The notes: a model not told the origin generated them from the letters alone. Positions 11,866 through 23,174 are shown, counted from the stretch's first letter. The stretch: DNA of 64,000 nucleotides from Paralvinella palmiformis (GCA_025642065.1 JAODUP010000456.1:363501-427500), one strand, 5' to 3'. Made by a program: numbers and translations.

Positions 11866-12069
11866 ATGCTGACTTGTTGCGCACCAAACTGTCTGCTTAC
11901 GGAGAAAACAAATCCGGGATACTCCTTTTTCACGCTGCCATGAGGTAATAAATTTAAATTGGATAGTTGGTTGAAGAAACTAAAATTATTTCATCCCCCA
12001 GCGAGACAAGTTCGGATCTGTCAATGTCATTTCAAGCCTGATTTTTCACATTTTGTTATGGTTACATAG
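11866..12069 (+). pseudogene. THAP zinc finger of Kolobok-like transposase, with internal stop
   Basis: The ATG at 11866 opens a 67-codon frame beginning MLTCCAPNCLL, continuing NPGYSFFTLP, an in-frame TGA at 11941-11943, then LDSWLKKLKLF and RICQCHFKPDF, ending at TAG 12067-12069. The C-x4-C (TCCAPNC), conserved Trp and C-x2-H positions of a C2CH THAP finger are all present. The TGA stands where a codon such as CGA would fit, suggesting a C-to-T change. It sits just inside the 5' inverted repeat, as expected for the DNA-binding end of a transposase. Confidence 0.75.
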
Positions 12070-13083
12070 ATGGTCATCTTTGTACAGGATTAAACAATAT
12101 AAGACTAGGTCCATGTAGTTGGTTTCTCATTTAGGTAACATGGACACATTTGTATTTGCCATATTAACTCCCTTAAAATATGTTTCCTTCAAATAATTAT
12201 TGATACAAAATCACTTGGTGCCTAATGTGAAATGTAACATGGACTATTTAATTATCTGCCAACTAATTTAGCAAGATATATACATCTGAATGAAGTTGAT
12301 TATTTTGAGCCAACGAATACTTCCTTCTTGAATCTTAATTGGGCTAAAAGCATTAACGTGTAACACGTACATGTTCATTTCACAAGCTAGTGAAATATGT
12401 CTATTTCAAAAAGAAATTGTCTAATTACAGCCAATAAATGAATCAAACATTGTGTTATTGCACAGGTATTTAATTCATGAAAATTAGGGTGGGGTGGATT
12501 ATCAATAATGTATAAATATACAAGAAAATATTGCTTTGTTTTGTGCAACTTGCCTCAGCAGTAAGTTATTTTTATGTATTAATTACTTATAATCAACCCC
12601 CTAATGTTCATGAATGAAATACTTATTTACACATTTTTTACTCCTTTATCATGTTTGTAATTAGATGATTACATATGTATGAGATTGATGCAGTTCAGTC
12701 CATCTTCATTGCTGTGTTTTCAACATTCATTTCATTGTATGTTTTTATTTATGGACCAAATTAGGTGTAATATTGATTGAACACTGAAGTGGAATTATTT
12801 GAATTGCCTTGAAATATACATATTAAGCTTGTAACTTGTGAAAAACTAATGAATATAGAAGATGAATGCTTTGTCAAAATGACTTCACTTTGTGAAGTGA
12901 ACTCCATCAAATTATATGTAGATGTTTATTTTTTGTCTAAACCATATCTCATATTGATAAGGGTATATATTACTTAGCTCTCTCAATAAAATGTGTTTCA
13001 CGTGTGTAATATCATTGACGTGATACAGCTATAAATATGTATCAAATATTGTAATAAGAACAGAATTAAGTCATTTATTATAT

Positions 13084-13124
<41 letters not shown>

Positions 13125-13697
13125 AGGTGTGTAATGCCACATAATTAGAATACATTTGAAATGTGAAAGTACTGAATATAAAAGATCTCAACTGTAAAAT
13201 TTTAACAGTTCATTTATCAGACTAAATAATTTTATGATATCCCTCATATACACCATCTTCTTCGGGGTATGTGTTTCTTATTGATTATTGAACACATGAT
13301 GGTATAGTAATTCTGTTTTTGGGGCCAGATTTTCAATGAACTCAATAAGTAAACTGCCTGTATGGTCTGTAAAGAATCAAACACGAATAAAGTGTTCTTC
13401 GGTGATGTGAATTTTGTCTTGGTTATTTAAATTCCAGAGTAGATTTAAAGTCTAGAATAGATATACAAATACAATGTCTAAGCTGCACGATGATATTGTT
13501 CTCTGTATTTCTAAACTCTGTTTCTGTGTCACTCTTAGTACTTTCAGTAATTGATCAATCAGAATTATAATATACTGGTTCAAAATCATAAGGTGGAATA
13601 TTTGAGGCTATGACCGGGTAATTATAACAATATACAAAGTAATCCAACACAAGAATCAGGTATGTTTACATGTTGGAACCATAACCGGAAGTCGGTA
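12070..13697. other. interior of the Kolobok-like element
   Basis: AT-rich with no open frame carrying transposase motifs. A (CA)n(TA)n tract lies at 13083-13124. The 70-codon minus frame at 13700-13912 runs through the right subterminal inverted repeat and has no recognised motif. Confidence 0.6.
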
Positions 13698-14455
13698 AGC
13701 TAAGCACTGGTGACGTATCCCTCGCTGATTAGCTGACAAATCATGGAGCTGAAGATTAATGGCTTCAAATAATTCTGATAAATCTGATGGAATTTTACTA
13801 TAAAATATGCTTTCTCGTTGCTAAATGCAAAATAATGCCAGTAGTAATCGGTAGGGAAACCCATACACTTTAAAACAGGCAGTATACATTGGCCATAGCC
13901 AAACTTGAGCAAAGTACTCCTTTAAATCCCGAAACTTTCACGAGCCATTTCTAGTGTGTACTACGCTCGCTAGGGGTTATTGTGTGACGTCATCTTTTCC
14001 AAACATCACGATTCCGACAAATGTTTTGACCTTCTCAGAGATATCAAGCCCTACAACTTTGAACCACTAGCGAAAATGGTCACAGAGAGTATCAATTGTG
14101 AGGAATTACCTGCAGCAGTATACGTGGATCTAGAGTAGCCACACGTGCCGCGGACATCCGGCCCCGGTCCACAACAAGAGTTAGATTGGTGTGTACCTCT
14201 TGAGCCCTATTTTGGCCTAAGGCATAAATAAAGGGAGTGGTAATGTAATGTTCAGTTATTATCTTATTTCGTGGCATTATTTTGTTGTACTATATCCGTT
14301 GAAAACGAATATAAAGCAATAAATGAAACCATCCATCGATCATTGAAAACCGAGACATAACAACACAACAAGATCACATGACATAACAAAGCCTCAACCC
14401 CGTTTTCGGCCTACGCAATAAAACATAGTTCCTAAGATTTATGACGAGCCGCTAG

Positions 14456-15095
14456 TTTCAATTTAAGATCTATCGTACATGTCTATTTGTAGCTCTTTGT
14501 AATAGCTATCAATTCATTGTATTTTACCTCTATACAAGTCGAACAAAAAGACACAAAATGAAGCAAACAATCGCGCGTCTAAAACTAAAAATATATAATT
14601 TCATGTGAAGAGACTTTGGCAATTTTCGCGAGATCAAAACTACCATAAACAAACAACCAAAACGACCCAAATTTAGGTATAAATATTCAACACATCATAT
14701 TCTAAAACAATTAGGTAAAACAAAACCTATCCATATTTTTGACTTTTATCCATGTTAAACTTACTGAATAGAGCTATCTAAATTAATTTGTATAAAGTGA
14801 TTCACCGGTTGGTTTGTTAATTATAACCTTTCAAATATAACCACGCAAATGCAAAATTAAGGCAGATTTGCAATATATTTGGCGATATTTTCGTCATTGG
14901 CACACATAGAAAACATTGAAATCCATTTACTGTTTGCTCTATTTCTTTCACTTTTTATTATATTTCATCACCACAATGATAGAATAAATTTATACAGAAT
15001 CAGATTATTTAAAATCGCTAAAATGTACGCAAGCCGTTGGAACGAAAATACCGCGTGACGCAAGGTGCGATAGGCCTTAATAATAATAATAATAA
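14456..15095. other. segment present only in repeat copy A
   Basis: AT-rich, no ORF. It separates two blocks that are almost adjacent in copy B, so it is either an insertion here or a deletion there. Confidence 0.5.
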
Positions 15096-15180
15096 AACCT
15101 TTGGAGGTCGCTCGTCTCATTTAGTCTACCATCTGCACAATAGTGGCTGTAACACATCAATAATCACCATCATCATCTAT
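15096..15180 (+). mobile_element. SINE family A, 3' fragment
   Basis: ACCTTTGGAGGTCGCTCGTC through AACACATCAATAATC matches the 3' half of family A SINEs, ending in an (ATC)-type tail. Confidence 0.65.
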
Positions 15181-15599
15181 AGCGCCAATATCCGCGAAAA
15201 AAAGATGAGCTCAGTGCCGCACCTAGTACATGGGTTGAGCAATCTTATAGTCAAGATACAAAGCAAAATTCATCAATATTTTTAAGTTTACTTTAGCATC
15301 AAGATGACACTGGGATTGGGTGACGCTTTGTTTTACTGATTAATTTAGATCGCATCTATTTTTCCTGGCATGTGTCTGTTTTTACCAAAATCAATCTGAA
15401 ATCACGTGAGACGTGTCCCCAATACGCATAGGCGGATTATTGGAATTGCTCTAAAATGGGGAATTAGCTTATATTTGTGTGTATTGATATAAGCTTAATT
15501 AAGTCAACACACTGGTGCTGAACGTGAATATTTCCGTCTTACGATCACATAACTTCACTTAAAATAAAGTGGTATTTGTCGGTATATGGGAGCTTCTCT

Positions 15600-15905
15600 C
15601 TCTCCCCCCCTCTCTCTATATATATATGTTACGTATATGTTTGTTACATGTATGACTGTTACATGTATTTCTGTTACATGTATGTCGGTTACGTGTATGT
15701 CTGTTACATATATATATGTTACATATATGTCTGTTACATGTATGTCTGTTGCATATATGTCTGTTACATGCATGTCTGTTACATGTATGTCTGTTACATA
15801 TATGTATGTTACATGTATGTCTGTTACATGTATGTCTGTTACATATATGTATGTTAAATGTATGTCTGTTACATGTATATATATGACTGTTGCATAAATG
15901 TCTGT
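15600..15905. repeat. 15-bp minisatellite (CTGTTACATGTATGT)
   Basis: About 19 imperfect copies of a 15-bp unit around TCTGTTACATGTATG. Because 15 is a multiple of three, it stays open in several frames on both strands, so its long open frames are not genes. A short block of the same repeat reappears at 17938-17990. Confidence 0.9.
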
Positions 15906-16118
15906 TACGCGGTAGACGGGCGTTTTAGCCACAAACCTTTTGGCTGTTGACCTTTTGACCAAGGCCATGCACCTTTGGACATTATGGCCACGGAAAATAT
16001 TTGATGTGGCTGTTTTGGCGATATCATATAAACAAAATAAGCACACTATAATTCAGTTTGATTGCAATATAGACATCAGTTTAATTACACGGTTTACTGA
16101 TGGCATCATAGGCCTAGT

Positions 16119-16467
16119 TCATATTATGTATAATCGTTGTATAAACATTGAAACCTCCCATTTCAACTTGGCAGTGTCAGGGCATGGAATGTGGGCTTTA
16201 GCCTCCTCATCTGGGATCTTAGCCATCACGAATGTCAGTATCTGGCTGGGTCTGTCGTTGGTGTCACGTGACTTTTGTTTCATATATTGCCGACATTTCT
16301 CAACAACAGATACATAGATCAATGTCGGCTGGCTGGTTACCATGGTGTCATCACTTTCACTCCCCAAATAGACCTTGCCAACATGCGCCACGAGTCTACT
16401 GCTAGACGATGGCGAACGTTCTACACGGAAAATGACCAGAAATAAACCAAATCGTTGAAGAAATCTC
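16119..16467 (-). pseudogene. unclassified open frame, possible transposon ORF
   Basis: An open minus-strand frame continuing upstream of the GTG at 16391. It includes HVGKVYLGSESDD, YVSVVEKCRQYMKQK and PSQILTFVMAKIPDEEAK. It has varied composition and is not a microsatellite artefact, but I recognise no family. It lies in the candidate insertion with other transposon remnants. Confidence 0.3.
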
Positions 16468-17194
16468 TGAATTGTCCTGGTAAAATAATAGCTTTGTCCT
16501 TGCCTTGTCCATTTTCGATATTATTATAAATGGCCAAAGATGTGTATTGAAGAAACACTATGGGAAAGTCACTGCCTATACGTAAACTTTCACTACGAAT
16601 ACGGCAATCCGCTTGTACACAGGAAACGTGTTCTGCGAACTACCACACAGAACTTCCAATTTAATCTATTTTGTTTACTAAATCAGTCTTCTTGAAATAG
16701 AAATATACTAAATATCACCGTATCTTTCATTTTCCTTTACTGACTGTTGGAATAGTGGAGTATTATCACCGGCAATTATCGTTATAACATACAAACAAAT
16801 CTCGTGTACACACTGAAAAGAAACGGTGATCCAGGCTCTGCGATTAATCAGATTGTAGTAGTTATAAATCCTGCCGACAGATGTCACTAGCTTAATTGGC
16901 AAGGTCTATTGCTTCTTTCAAATAATTTTAAAATAAATCCCTTTATATTTCCAGAGTTTGAGCTTCTCATTTAGTGACATATTATAATGGCAATCACAAC
17001 TTGAAATTACAAAGAACTGTCACTTTATGATTAAAGTAACATAAGATGGCTTCTAAATTAAATGAATTTTACATAATTAACACTCACAATACTTCTAAAT
17101 TATCTGTATTTACAATTTACACTTAATTTACATTTGCAAATATCATTTAAAATCATATTATGAATATTAAAAAATATAATATAGCCAAAACGTC

Positions 17195-17785
17195 CACTCC
17201 ATTGACCTAAAAGAAAACTAGACCGAACACGGCCGCCGATTTGATGACAAACAGGTCCCAACTTCCGGTCGAGGAAATAGGAACGCAGACTGGAAAAATC
17301 AGGTTTATAAACGTGGTGAATTATTGTTGTATCGATGGTTGCATAAGCCGTGTGCGTGGAAGTAATACAAACGGGATGTCTTTTCATCGGTAAGTATAAG
17401 GAACACATTTAAAATAACTGTTAAAGCGGGATTTTTTGGCGGGAAATTAACCTTAACCGTTATTCTGTTTAGCCTGTATGACAACCCTCGGCCTATCTCT
17501 GGCGTTTGATTCCAATTAAATTAGATCTACGGACTTGCATAAACCGACATTTACATATTTCATGGCATATAATAGGAGAGGAATAATACAGATTGTCTGC
17601 ACACACAAAATTATAATGCACACATCACAATAAATGTCCGTATTCGTAGGTTCAAAACTCGAAGCGCTGCCGCTTCAACGCTGCTTTTTCCCTTGCCGGA
17701 AGTCAGAGCTGTTTGGTCATGGCGGCCAATTCAAACGTTACTGACTGCTCGGTCTAGTTTTATATTTAGGTCAATGGTCCACTCT
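17195..17785. mobile_element. short TIR element carrying a THAP exon
   Basis: Inverted arms of about 100 bp (17195-17290 and about 17680-17785) share CATTGACCTAAA, AAACTAGACCGA and CTTCCGG blocks. Between them is the THAP-like exon at 17310-17389. It looks like a deletion derivative of a THAP transposon. No target duplication was determined. Confidence 0.6.
17310..17389 (+). pseudogene. THAP-like first exon
   Basis: The frame reads VNYCCIDGCISRVRGSNTNG then MSFHR and meets a consensus donor GTAAGT at 17390. C-x3-C spacing and the M-S-F-H-R block are typical of the N-terminal half of THAP fingers. No in-frame ATG lies close upstream and no continuation exon was found. Confidence 0.55.
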
Positions 17786-17821
17786 GATCAAATGCTAAGG
17801 CCAAAACATGCGTGGGTCCAT

Positions 17822-17927
17822 CGCTATGGCCAAAACATCCGTAACCAAAACGTCCGTAACCAAAACGTCCGTAACCAAAACGTCCGTAACCCAAACCTCC
17901 GTACCCAAAACGTCCGTGGGCTAAATC
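17822..17927. repeat. 15-bp minisatellite (GTAACCAAAACGTCC)
   Basis: About six imperfect copies of a 15-bp unit, next to the right boundary of the candidate insertion. Confidence 0.85.
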
Positions 17928-17990
17928 ATGCTACAACCCTGTTACATATATATCTGTTATACATATGTCTGTTACATATATGTATCTTTG

Positions 17991-18460
17991 TGTTTTTAAT
18001 AATCATAACCCGATATTGTCAACCAACAAAAAGTGAATTATATTAGTCAAATTGTCAGAAAAACCTTAAATAAATTATAATTTTGAGAAATATAATCCTA
18101 TTTTGATTTTGTACTAAGAGCGTTAATATTGTCGTCAGATACGTATCCGGAAAACACGTCTCTAAGAAAGAAAATTGGAAAGTATACTGTATATGGCTTG
18201 TAAGACTTATGGTTTTAAATATCGTGTCCGCAAAACGTGTTTAATATATGTGCTTATGTAAGTAATAAATACAAAAATTATAGGTATCAATATTTAAATA
18301 ATATGAGTTTATGTTTACTTTCGATATTGACATATTGAAACATCTTTTTCGTTATCTGCTGGAACAAATATTAATATATTTTATTTATCAATAATAAAAT
18401 AAATGAACTATTAAAACGTTATTAATAATAAATTAAGTGATGTCCTAATATTAAGTTAAT
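17991..18460. other. intergenic, nothing recognised
   Basis: AT-rich sequence between two tandem arrays, without ORF or repeat family. Confidence 0.5.
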
Positions 18461-19320
18461 GTCAATATAATATCACATTTAGACGGAGATTCGGTTGATG
18501 TCAATATAAGATCTCATTTAGACTGAGACTCGGTTGTTGTCAATATAAGATCTCATTTAGACGGAGACTTGGTTGTTGTCAATATAATGTCACCTTAAGA
18601 CGGAGACTCGACTGATGTCAATATAATGTCACATTAAGACGGAGACTCGACTGATGTCAATATAATGTCACATTAAGACGGAGACTCGGCTGATGTCAAT
18701 ATAATGTCACATTAAGACGGAGACTCGACTGATGTCAATATAATGTCACATTAAGACGGAGACTCGACTGATGTCAATATAATGTCACATTAAGACGGAG
18801 ACTCGGCTGATGTCAATATAATGTCACATTAAGACGGAGACTCGGCTGATGTCAATATAATGTCACATTAAGACGGAGACTCGGCTGATGTCAATATAAT
18901 GTCACATTAAGACGGAGACTCGGCTGATGTCAATATAATGTCACATTAAGAATGAGACTCGGCTGATGTCAATATAATGTCACATTAAGAATGAGGCCCG
19001 GCTGATGTCAAATAATTAATTGGGTCCACAAATTTAAGACGGAGACTCGGCTGATGTCAATATAATGTCACATTAAGAATGAGGCCCGGCTGATGTCAAT
19101 ATAATGTCACATTAAGACGGAGACTCGGCTGATGTCAATATAATGTCACATTAAGAATGAGGCCCGGCTGATGTCAATATAATGTCACATTAAGACGGAA
19201 GCCCGGCTGATGTCAATATAATGTCACATTAAGAATGAGGCCCGGCTGATGTCAATATAATGTCACATTAAGAATGAGGCCCGGCTCATGTCAATATAAT
19301 GTCACATTAAGACGGAGACT
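18461..19320. repeat. 39-bp satellite array
   Basis: About 21 head-to-tail copies of a 39-bp unit, GATGTCAATATAATGTCACA followed by TTAAGACGGAGACTCGGCT. Two main variants (AAGACGGAGACTCGG and AAGAATGAGGCCCGG) alternate near the end, which suggests recent unit exchange. Confidence 0.93.
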
Positions 19321-19414
19321 TCGTTGGATATTTTTTCATATACTCGGACTTATCTAATTAAAAAAATTCTTTAATTAAGGAAACAGTTTAAATAGCTACA
19401 CAAAGTTAAGACTA

Positions 19415-20048
19415 AAGAAGCTTAGAGATCAAACGATAACTGAGATATAACAGGAGATAGTAGATGATTAATAACTGAGAGATAACAGGAGATAGAACAC
19501 GACTAATAACTGAGAAAAAACAGGAGATAGAAGATGACTAATAAGTGGGAGATAACAAGAGATAAAAGATGACTAATAACTGAGACTTGACAGAAGATAA
19601 AAGACGACTAATAACTGAGACATCACAGAAGATAGAAGATGACTAATAAGTGGGAGATAACAAGAGATAAAAGATGACTAATAAGTGGGAGATAACAAGA
19701 GATAAAAGATGACTAATAACTGAGAGTTGACAAGAGATAGAAGACGACTAATAACTGAGACATAACAGGAGATAGAAGATGACTAATAAGTGGGAGATAA
19801 CAAGAGATAAAAGATGACTAATAACTGAGAGTTTACAGGAGATAGAAGACGACTAATAACTGAGACATAACAGGAGATAGAAGACGACTAATAACTGGGA
19901 GATAACAAGAGATAAAAGATGACTAATAACTGAGAGATAACAATAGATAGAAGATGATTAATAACTGAGAGATAACAGGAGATAGAAGACAACCAATAAC
20001 TTAGAGATAACAGGAGATAGAAGATGACTAATAACTGAGAGATAATCC
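19415..20048. repeat. 35-bp minisatellite in unit 1
   Basis: About 18 copies of a 35-bp unit around GACTAATAACTGAGAGATAA and CAGGAGATAGAAGAT. Confidence 0.92.
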
Positions 20049-20163
20049 ACTGTGGAGTATTGCTACTTTGTTTTTATTTTAGCTAAACCACTTCAGTCCA
20101 TACCGAGTTAGTGTACATTCTCACGTGATCAACAAACTGTAATGTTTGTTAACACGCTGAGGG

Positions 20164-20173
20164 TATATAAAAG
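20164..20173 (+). promoter_or_regulatory. TATA-box promoter-like block, unit 1
   Basis: TATATAAAAG after CACGTGATCAACAAAC (an E-box-like CACGTG). Transcription would start near 20195. No convincing ORF follows: ATG frames at 20239 (21 codons) and 20314 (25 codons) are short, though kept in both units. It may be an orphan promoter or a non-coding RNA gene. Confidence 0.4.
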
Positions 20174-21063
20174 GCTTAATTGTTCACTTAGGTTAGAGAA
20201 GAACTTCGACGTTAGACTAATCGTACGTGTATTGATACATGGTTCATATAGGTAGGATTTATTCAGTTATTCGAACCCAGAACAAAGCTGAGGTCAGCGT
20301 CTGAGGTGTCGAAATGCTTTATATACAGGTTTCTTTTGGACCACAGAAAATTACTGTTGAATGTAAACTGTGGTGTCAAAATAGTTTATGATATGTATGT
20401 AGCAAGTCACCATTGAACCACACGCACGTGTTGTTTGCTTCGAGCTGTGGTATCAAATGGTATGTATTACGTGCTTCCGCTTTATGTACGCAGCCTGCAT
20501 GTAGCCGCTTAACTGTGGGCGTGACATATTTTTCACGTACGAAAAGGGAATTAGTTGGTTCCCACAGACTGATGAGTAACCCAGACACATGTATAGGTAA
20601 ATGTATGTAAAGTTGTATTTATATTTAAATTTATGGAGGTAGGTCTCAAAGGATGTTTATATATGTTGATGCTCTGTGCCTGTTTCCTCCCTATGTGTAG
20701 CCTAAAGCACACACCCATAAACAGACAATCATTATATTAATGTTATGTTATTGTTACAGATAAACAAATAAAACTAAAGAAACACACACCAGAAAACTCA
20801 CACAACATGCTCATACATGTTTGTCATACATGTTATTATTCACGTACACGTACAATTTAAAATACATATAATATCTCAGAAACCATAGGTTTAATGCTAT
20901 ATGAATGTATACACTGAACAATATACGATGTCTGTAGAACTGTCAATCACAGATAAACAGTCTCTAACATGTCAATCATCTAGTCAGATAATTATACAGT
21001 TAGACGAGTATCGTAATATTTGTTGAGTGGATTATAATAATTTCTTCAGTTGAGACAGAAATT

Positions 21064-21064
21064 T

Positions 21065-21112
<48 letters not shown>
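21064..21112. repeat. (TA)n in unit 1
   Basis: TA tract, slightly longer than its partner at 23133-23172 in unit 2. Confidence 0.9.
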
Positions 21113-21113
<1 letters not shown>

Positions 21114-21204
21114 CTTCTAATTTGATGTCAATTACATGTATCATATATCCTATAGCGCCCTGTCTATCTAGATAGCTGCTCTAAGACGCCCTAGTTAAGG
21201 TATT

Positions 21205-21345
21205 AGTGGTGGTAGTGGAGTTGATGGTTGTTGTTGTTGTTGTGGTGGTGTTGGTAGTGCAGATATTGGTGGTGGTAGTGGCGGTATTGGTGGTGGTAGT
21301 GAAGATATAGGTGGTGGTAGTGAAGGTGGTGATTGTGGTGTTTTA
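21205..21345. repeat. GGT/GTT-rich tract in unit 1
   Basis: Imperfect TGGTGG/TAGTGG trinucleotide tract. The partner in unit 2 (23270-23445) is expanded. Confidence 0.85.
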
Positions 21346-21552
21346 ATATATTACTAATGACAGTATGACAATGACATTACAAGACAATACAATAATTGTC
21401 TGTAATATGACAAAAATAACGAGATAATATAATGTCACATTAAGATGGAAACTCCGTTGGAATTCTTTTTTCATATACTCGGACTTATCTAATTATAAAT
21501 TTTCTTTAATTAAGGAAAAAGGTTAAATAGGTACACAAAGTTAAGACTAAAG

Positions 21553-22112
21553 AAGCTTAGAGATCAAACGATAACTGAGATATAACAGGAGATAGTAGAT
21601 GATTAATAACTGAGAGATAACAGGAGATAGAACACGACTAATAACTGAGACATAACAGGAGATAGAAGATGACTAATAAGTGGGAGATAACAAGAGATAA
21701 AAGATGACTAATAACTGAGAGTTGACAGAAGATAGAAGACGACTAATAACTGAGACATAACAGGAGATAGAAGACGACTAATAACTGAGAGATAACAATA
21801 GATAGAAGATGATTAATAACTGAGAGATAACAGGAGATAGAAGATGACTAATAAGTGGGAGATAACATGAGATAAAAGATGACTAATAACTGAGAGTTGA
21901 CAGAAGATAGAAGACGACTAATAACTGAGACATAACAGGAGATAGAAGATGACTAATAACTGGGAGATAACAAGAGATAAAAGATGACTAATAACTGAGA
22001 GATAACAATTGATAGAAGATGATTAATAACTGAGAGATAATAGGAGATAGAAGACAACCAATAACTTAGAGATAACAGGAGATAGAAGATGACTAATAAC
22101 TGAGAGATAATC
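21553..22112. repeat. 35-bp minisatellite in unit 2
   Basis: About 16 copies of the same 35-bp unit as at 19415-20048. Confidence 0.92.
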
Positions 22113-22228
22113 CATTGTGCAGTATTGCTACTTTGTTTTTATTTTAGCTAAACCACTTCAGTCCATACCGAGTTAGTCTACATTCTCACGTGATCAACAA
22201 ACTGTAATGTTTGTTAACACGCTGAGGG

Positions 22229-22238
22229 TATATAAAAG
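22229..22238 (+). promoter_or_regulatory. TATA-box promoter-like block, unit 2
   Basis: Same TATATAAAAG block and flanks as at 20164, exactly 2,065 bp downstream. Confidence 0.4.
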
Positions 22239-23129
22239 GCTTAATTGTTCACTTAGGTTAGAGAAGAACTTCGACGTTAGACTAATCGTACGTGTATTGA
22301 TACATGGTTCATATAGGTAGGATTTATTCAGTTATTCGAACCCAGAACAAAGCTGAGGTCAGCGTCTGAGGTGTCGAAATGCTTTATATACAGGTTTCTT
22401 TTGGACCACAGAATATTACTGCTGAATGTAAACTAGGGTGTCAAAATAGTTTATGATATGTATGTAGCAAGTCACCATTGAACCACACGCACGTGTTGTT
22501 TGCTTCGAGCTGTGGTATCAAATGGTATGTATTACGTGCTTCCGCTTTTTGTACGCAGCCTGCATGTAGCCGCTTAACTGTGGGCGTGACGTATTTTTCA
22601 CGTACGAAAAGGGAATTAGTTGGTTCCCACAGACTGATGAGTAACCCAGACACATGTATAGGTAAATGTATGTAAAGTTGTATTTATATTTAAATTTATG
22701 GAGGTAGGTCTCAAAGGATGTTTAGATATGTTGATGCTCTGTGCCTGTTGCCTCCCTATGTGTAGCCTAAAGCACACACCCATAAACAGACAATCATTAT
22801 ATTAATGTTATGTTATTGTTACAGATAAACAAATAAAACTAAAGAAACACACACCAGAAAACTCGCACAACATGCTCATACATGTTTGTCATACATGTTT
22901 TTATTCACGTACACGTACAATTTAAAATACATATAATATCTCAGAAACCATAGGTTTAATGCTATATGAATGTATACACTGAACAATATACGATGTCTGT
23001 AGAACTGTCAATCACAGATAAACAGTCTCTAATATGTCAATCATCTAGTCAGATAATTATACAGTTAGACGAGTATCGTAATATTTGTTGAGTGGATTAT
23101 AATAATTTCTTCAGTTGAGACAGAAATTT

Positions 23130-23174
<45 letters not shown>

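Larger units (their letters stand above)
11574..13925 (+). mobile_element. Kolobok-like DNA transposon, non-autonomous (2,344 bp plus TTAA duplications)
   Basis: TTAA at 11574-11577 and 13922-13925 flanks the element at 11578-13921. The second repeat copy near 48330 has the uninterrupted site with a single TTAA, which proves the insertion. Terminal inverted repeats are AGGGGAACTTTGCTC and AGGAGTACTTTGCTC (13 of 15 identical). An exact 19-bp inner inverted repeat lies at 11792-11810 and 13698-13716, nearly the same distance from both ends. A THAP zinc finger frame starts at 11866. TTAA targeting, AGG-type ends and a THAP domain together match the Kolobok superfamily. No catalytic domain can be read in the interior, so the copy is dead or internally deleted. 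Confidence 0.8.
11435..15445 (+). repeat. large dispersed repeat, copy A (interrupted)
   Basis: 11435-11577 and 13922-14455, then 15165-15445, match the reverse complement of 48465-48330, 48330-47735 and 47690-47400. Shared blocks include AAAGGTCACGGGAAAAG, GAGCCATTTCTAGTGTGTAC and GATTAATTTAGATCGCATCT. The Kolobok-like element at 11578-13921 interrupts it. The segment 14455-15165 has no counterpart in the other copy. No complete ORF is visible. It is probably an old DNA transposon or other interspersed repeat. Confidence 0.75.
15906..17937. mobile_element. candidate 2.0 kb insertion inside a minisatellite
   Basis: The 15-bp TGTTACATA-type array stops at 15905 and resumes at 17938. The interval starts GACGGGCGTTTTAGCCAC, and the reverse of its right end contains CACGGACGTTTTGGGTAC, a weak inverted similarity. 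It contains an unclassified minus-strand frame and a smaller THAP-bearing element at 17195-17785. Boundaries are inferred from the array interruption only. Confidence 0.4.
19303..21437 (+). repeat. 2.1 kb tandem duplication, unit 1
   Basis: The sequence from CACATTAAG at 19303 to ATATAATGT at 21437 is repeated almost exactly from 21438 to about 23528. The unit holds a 35-bp array, a TATA promoter-like block, a (TA)n tract and a GGT-rich stretch. The junction falls in the 39-bp satellite motif, pointing to recombination within that array. Confidence 0.9.

Noticed and set aside
15555..16046. 163-codon minus-strand frame and the two plus-strand frames through 15576-15897
   Set aside because: Artefact of the 15-bp minisatellite, open on both strands.
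18461..19320. CRISPR-like array
   Set aside because: Units are directly head-to-tail without unique spacers, in a eukaryotic genome. It is a satellite.
20569..20576. CTGATGAG as a hammerhead ribozyme core (also at 22634)
   Set aside because: A GAAA occurs upstream, but the required stems I and II and a cleavage triplet cannot be placed around it. The heptamer is expected by chance.
20413..20610. 65-codon frame conserved in both duplication units (22478-22675)
   Set aside because: It starts with TTG rather than ATG, has an equally long frame on the other strand, and conservation is explained by the recent duplication.
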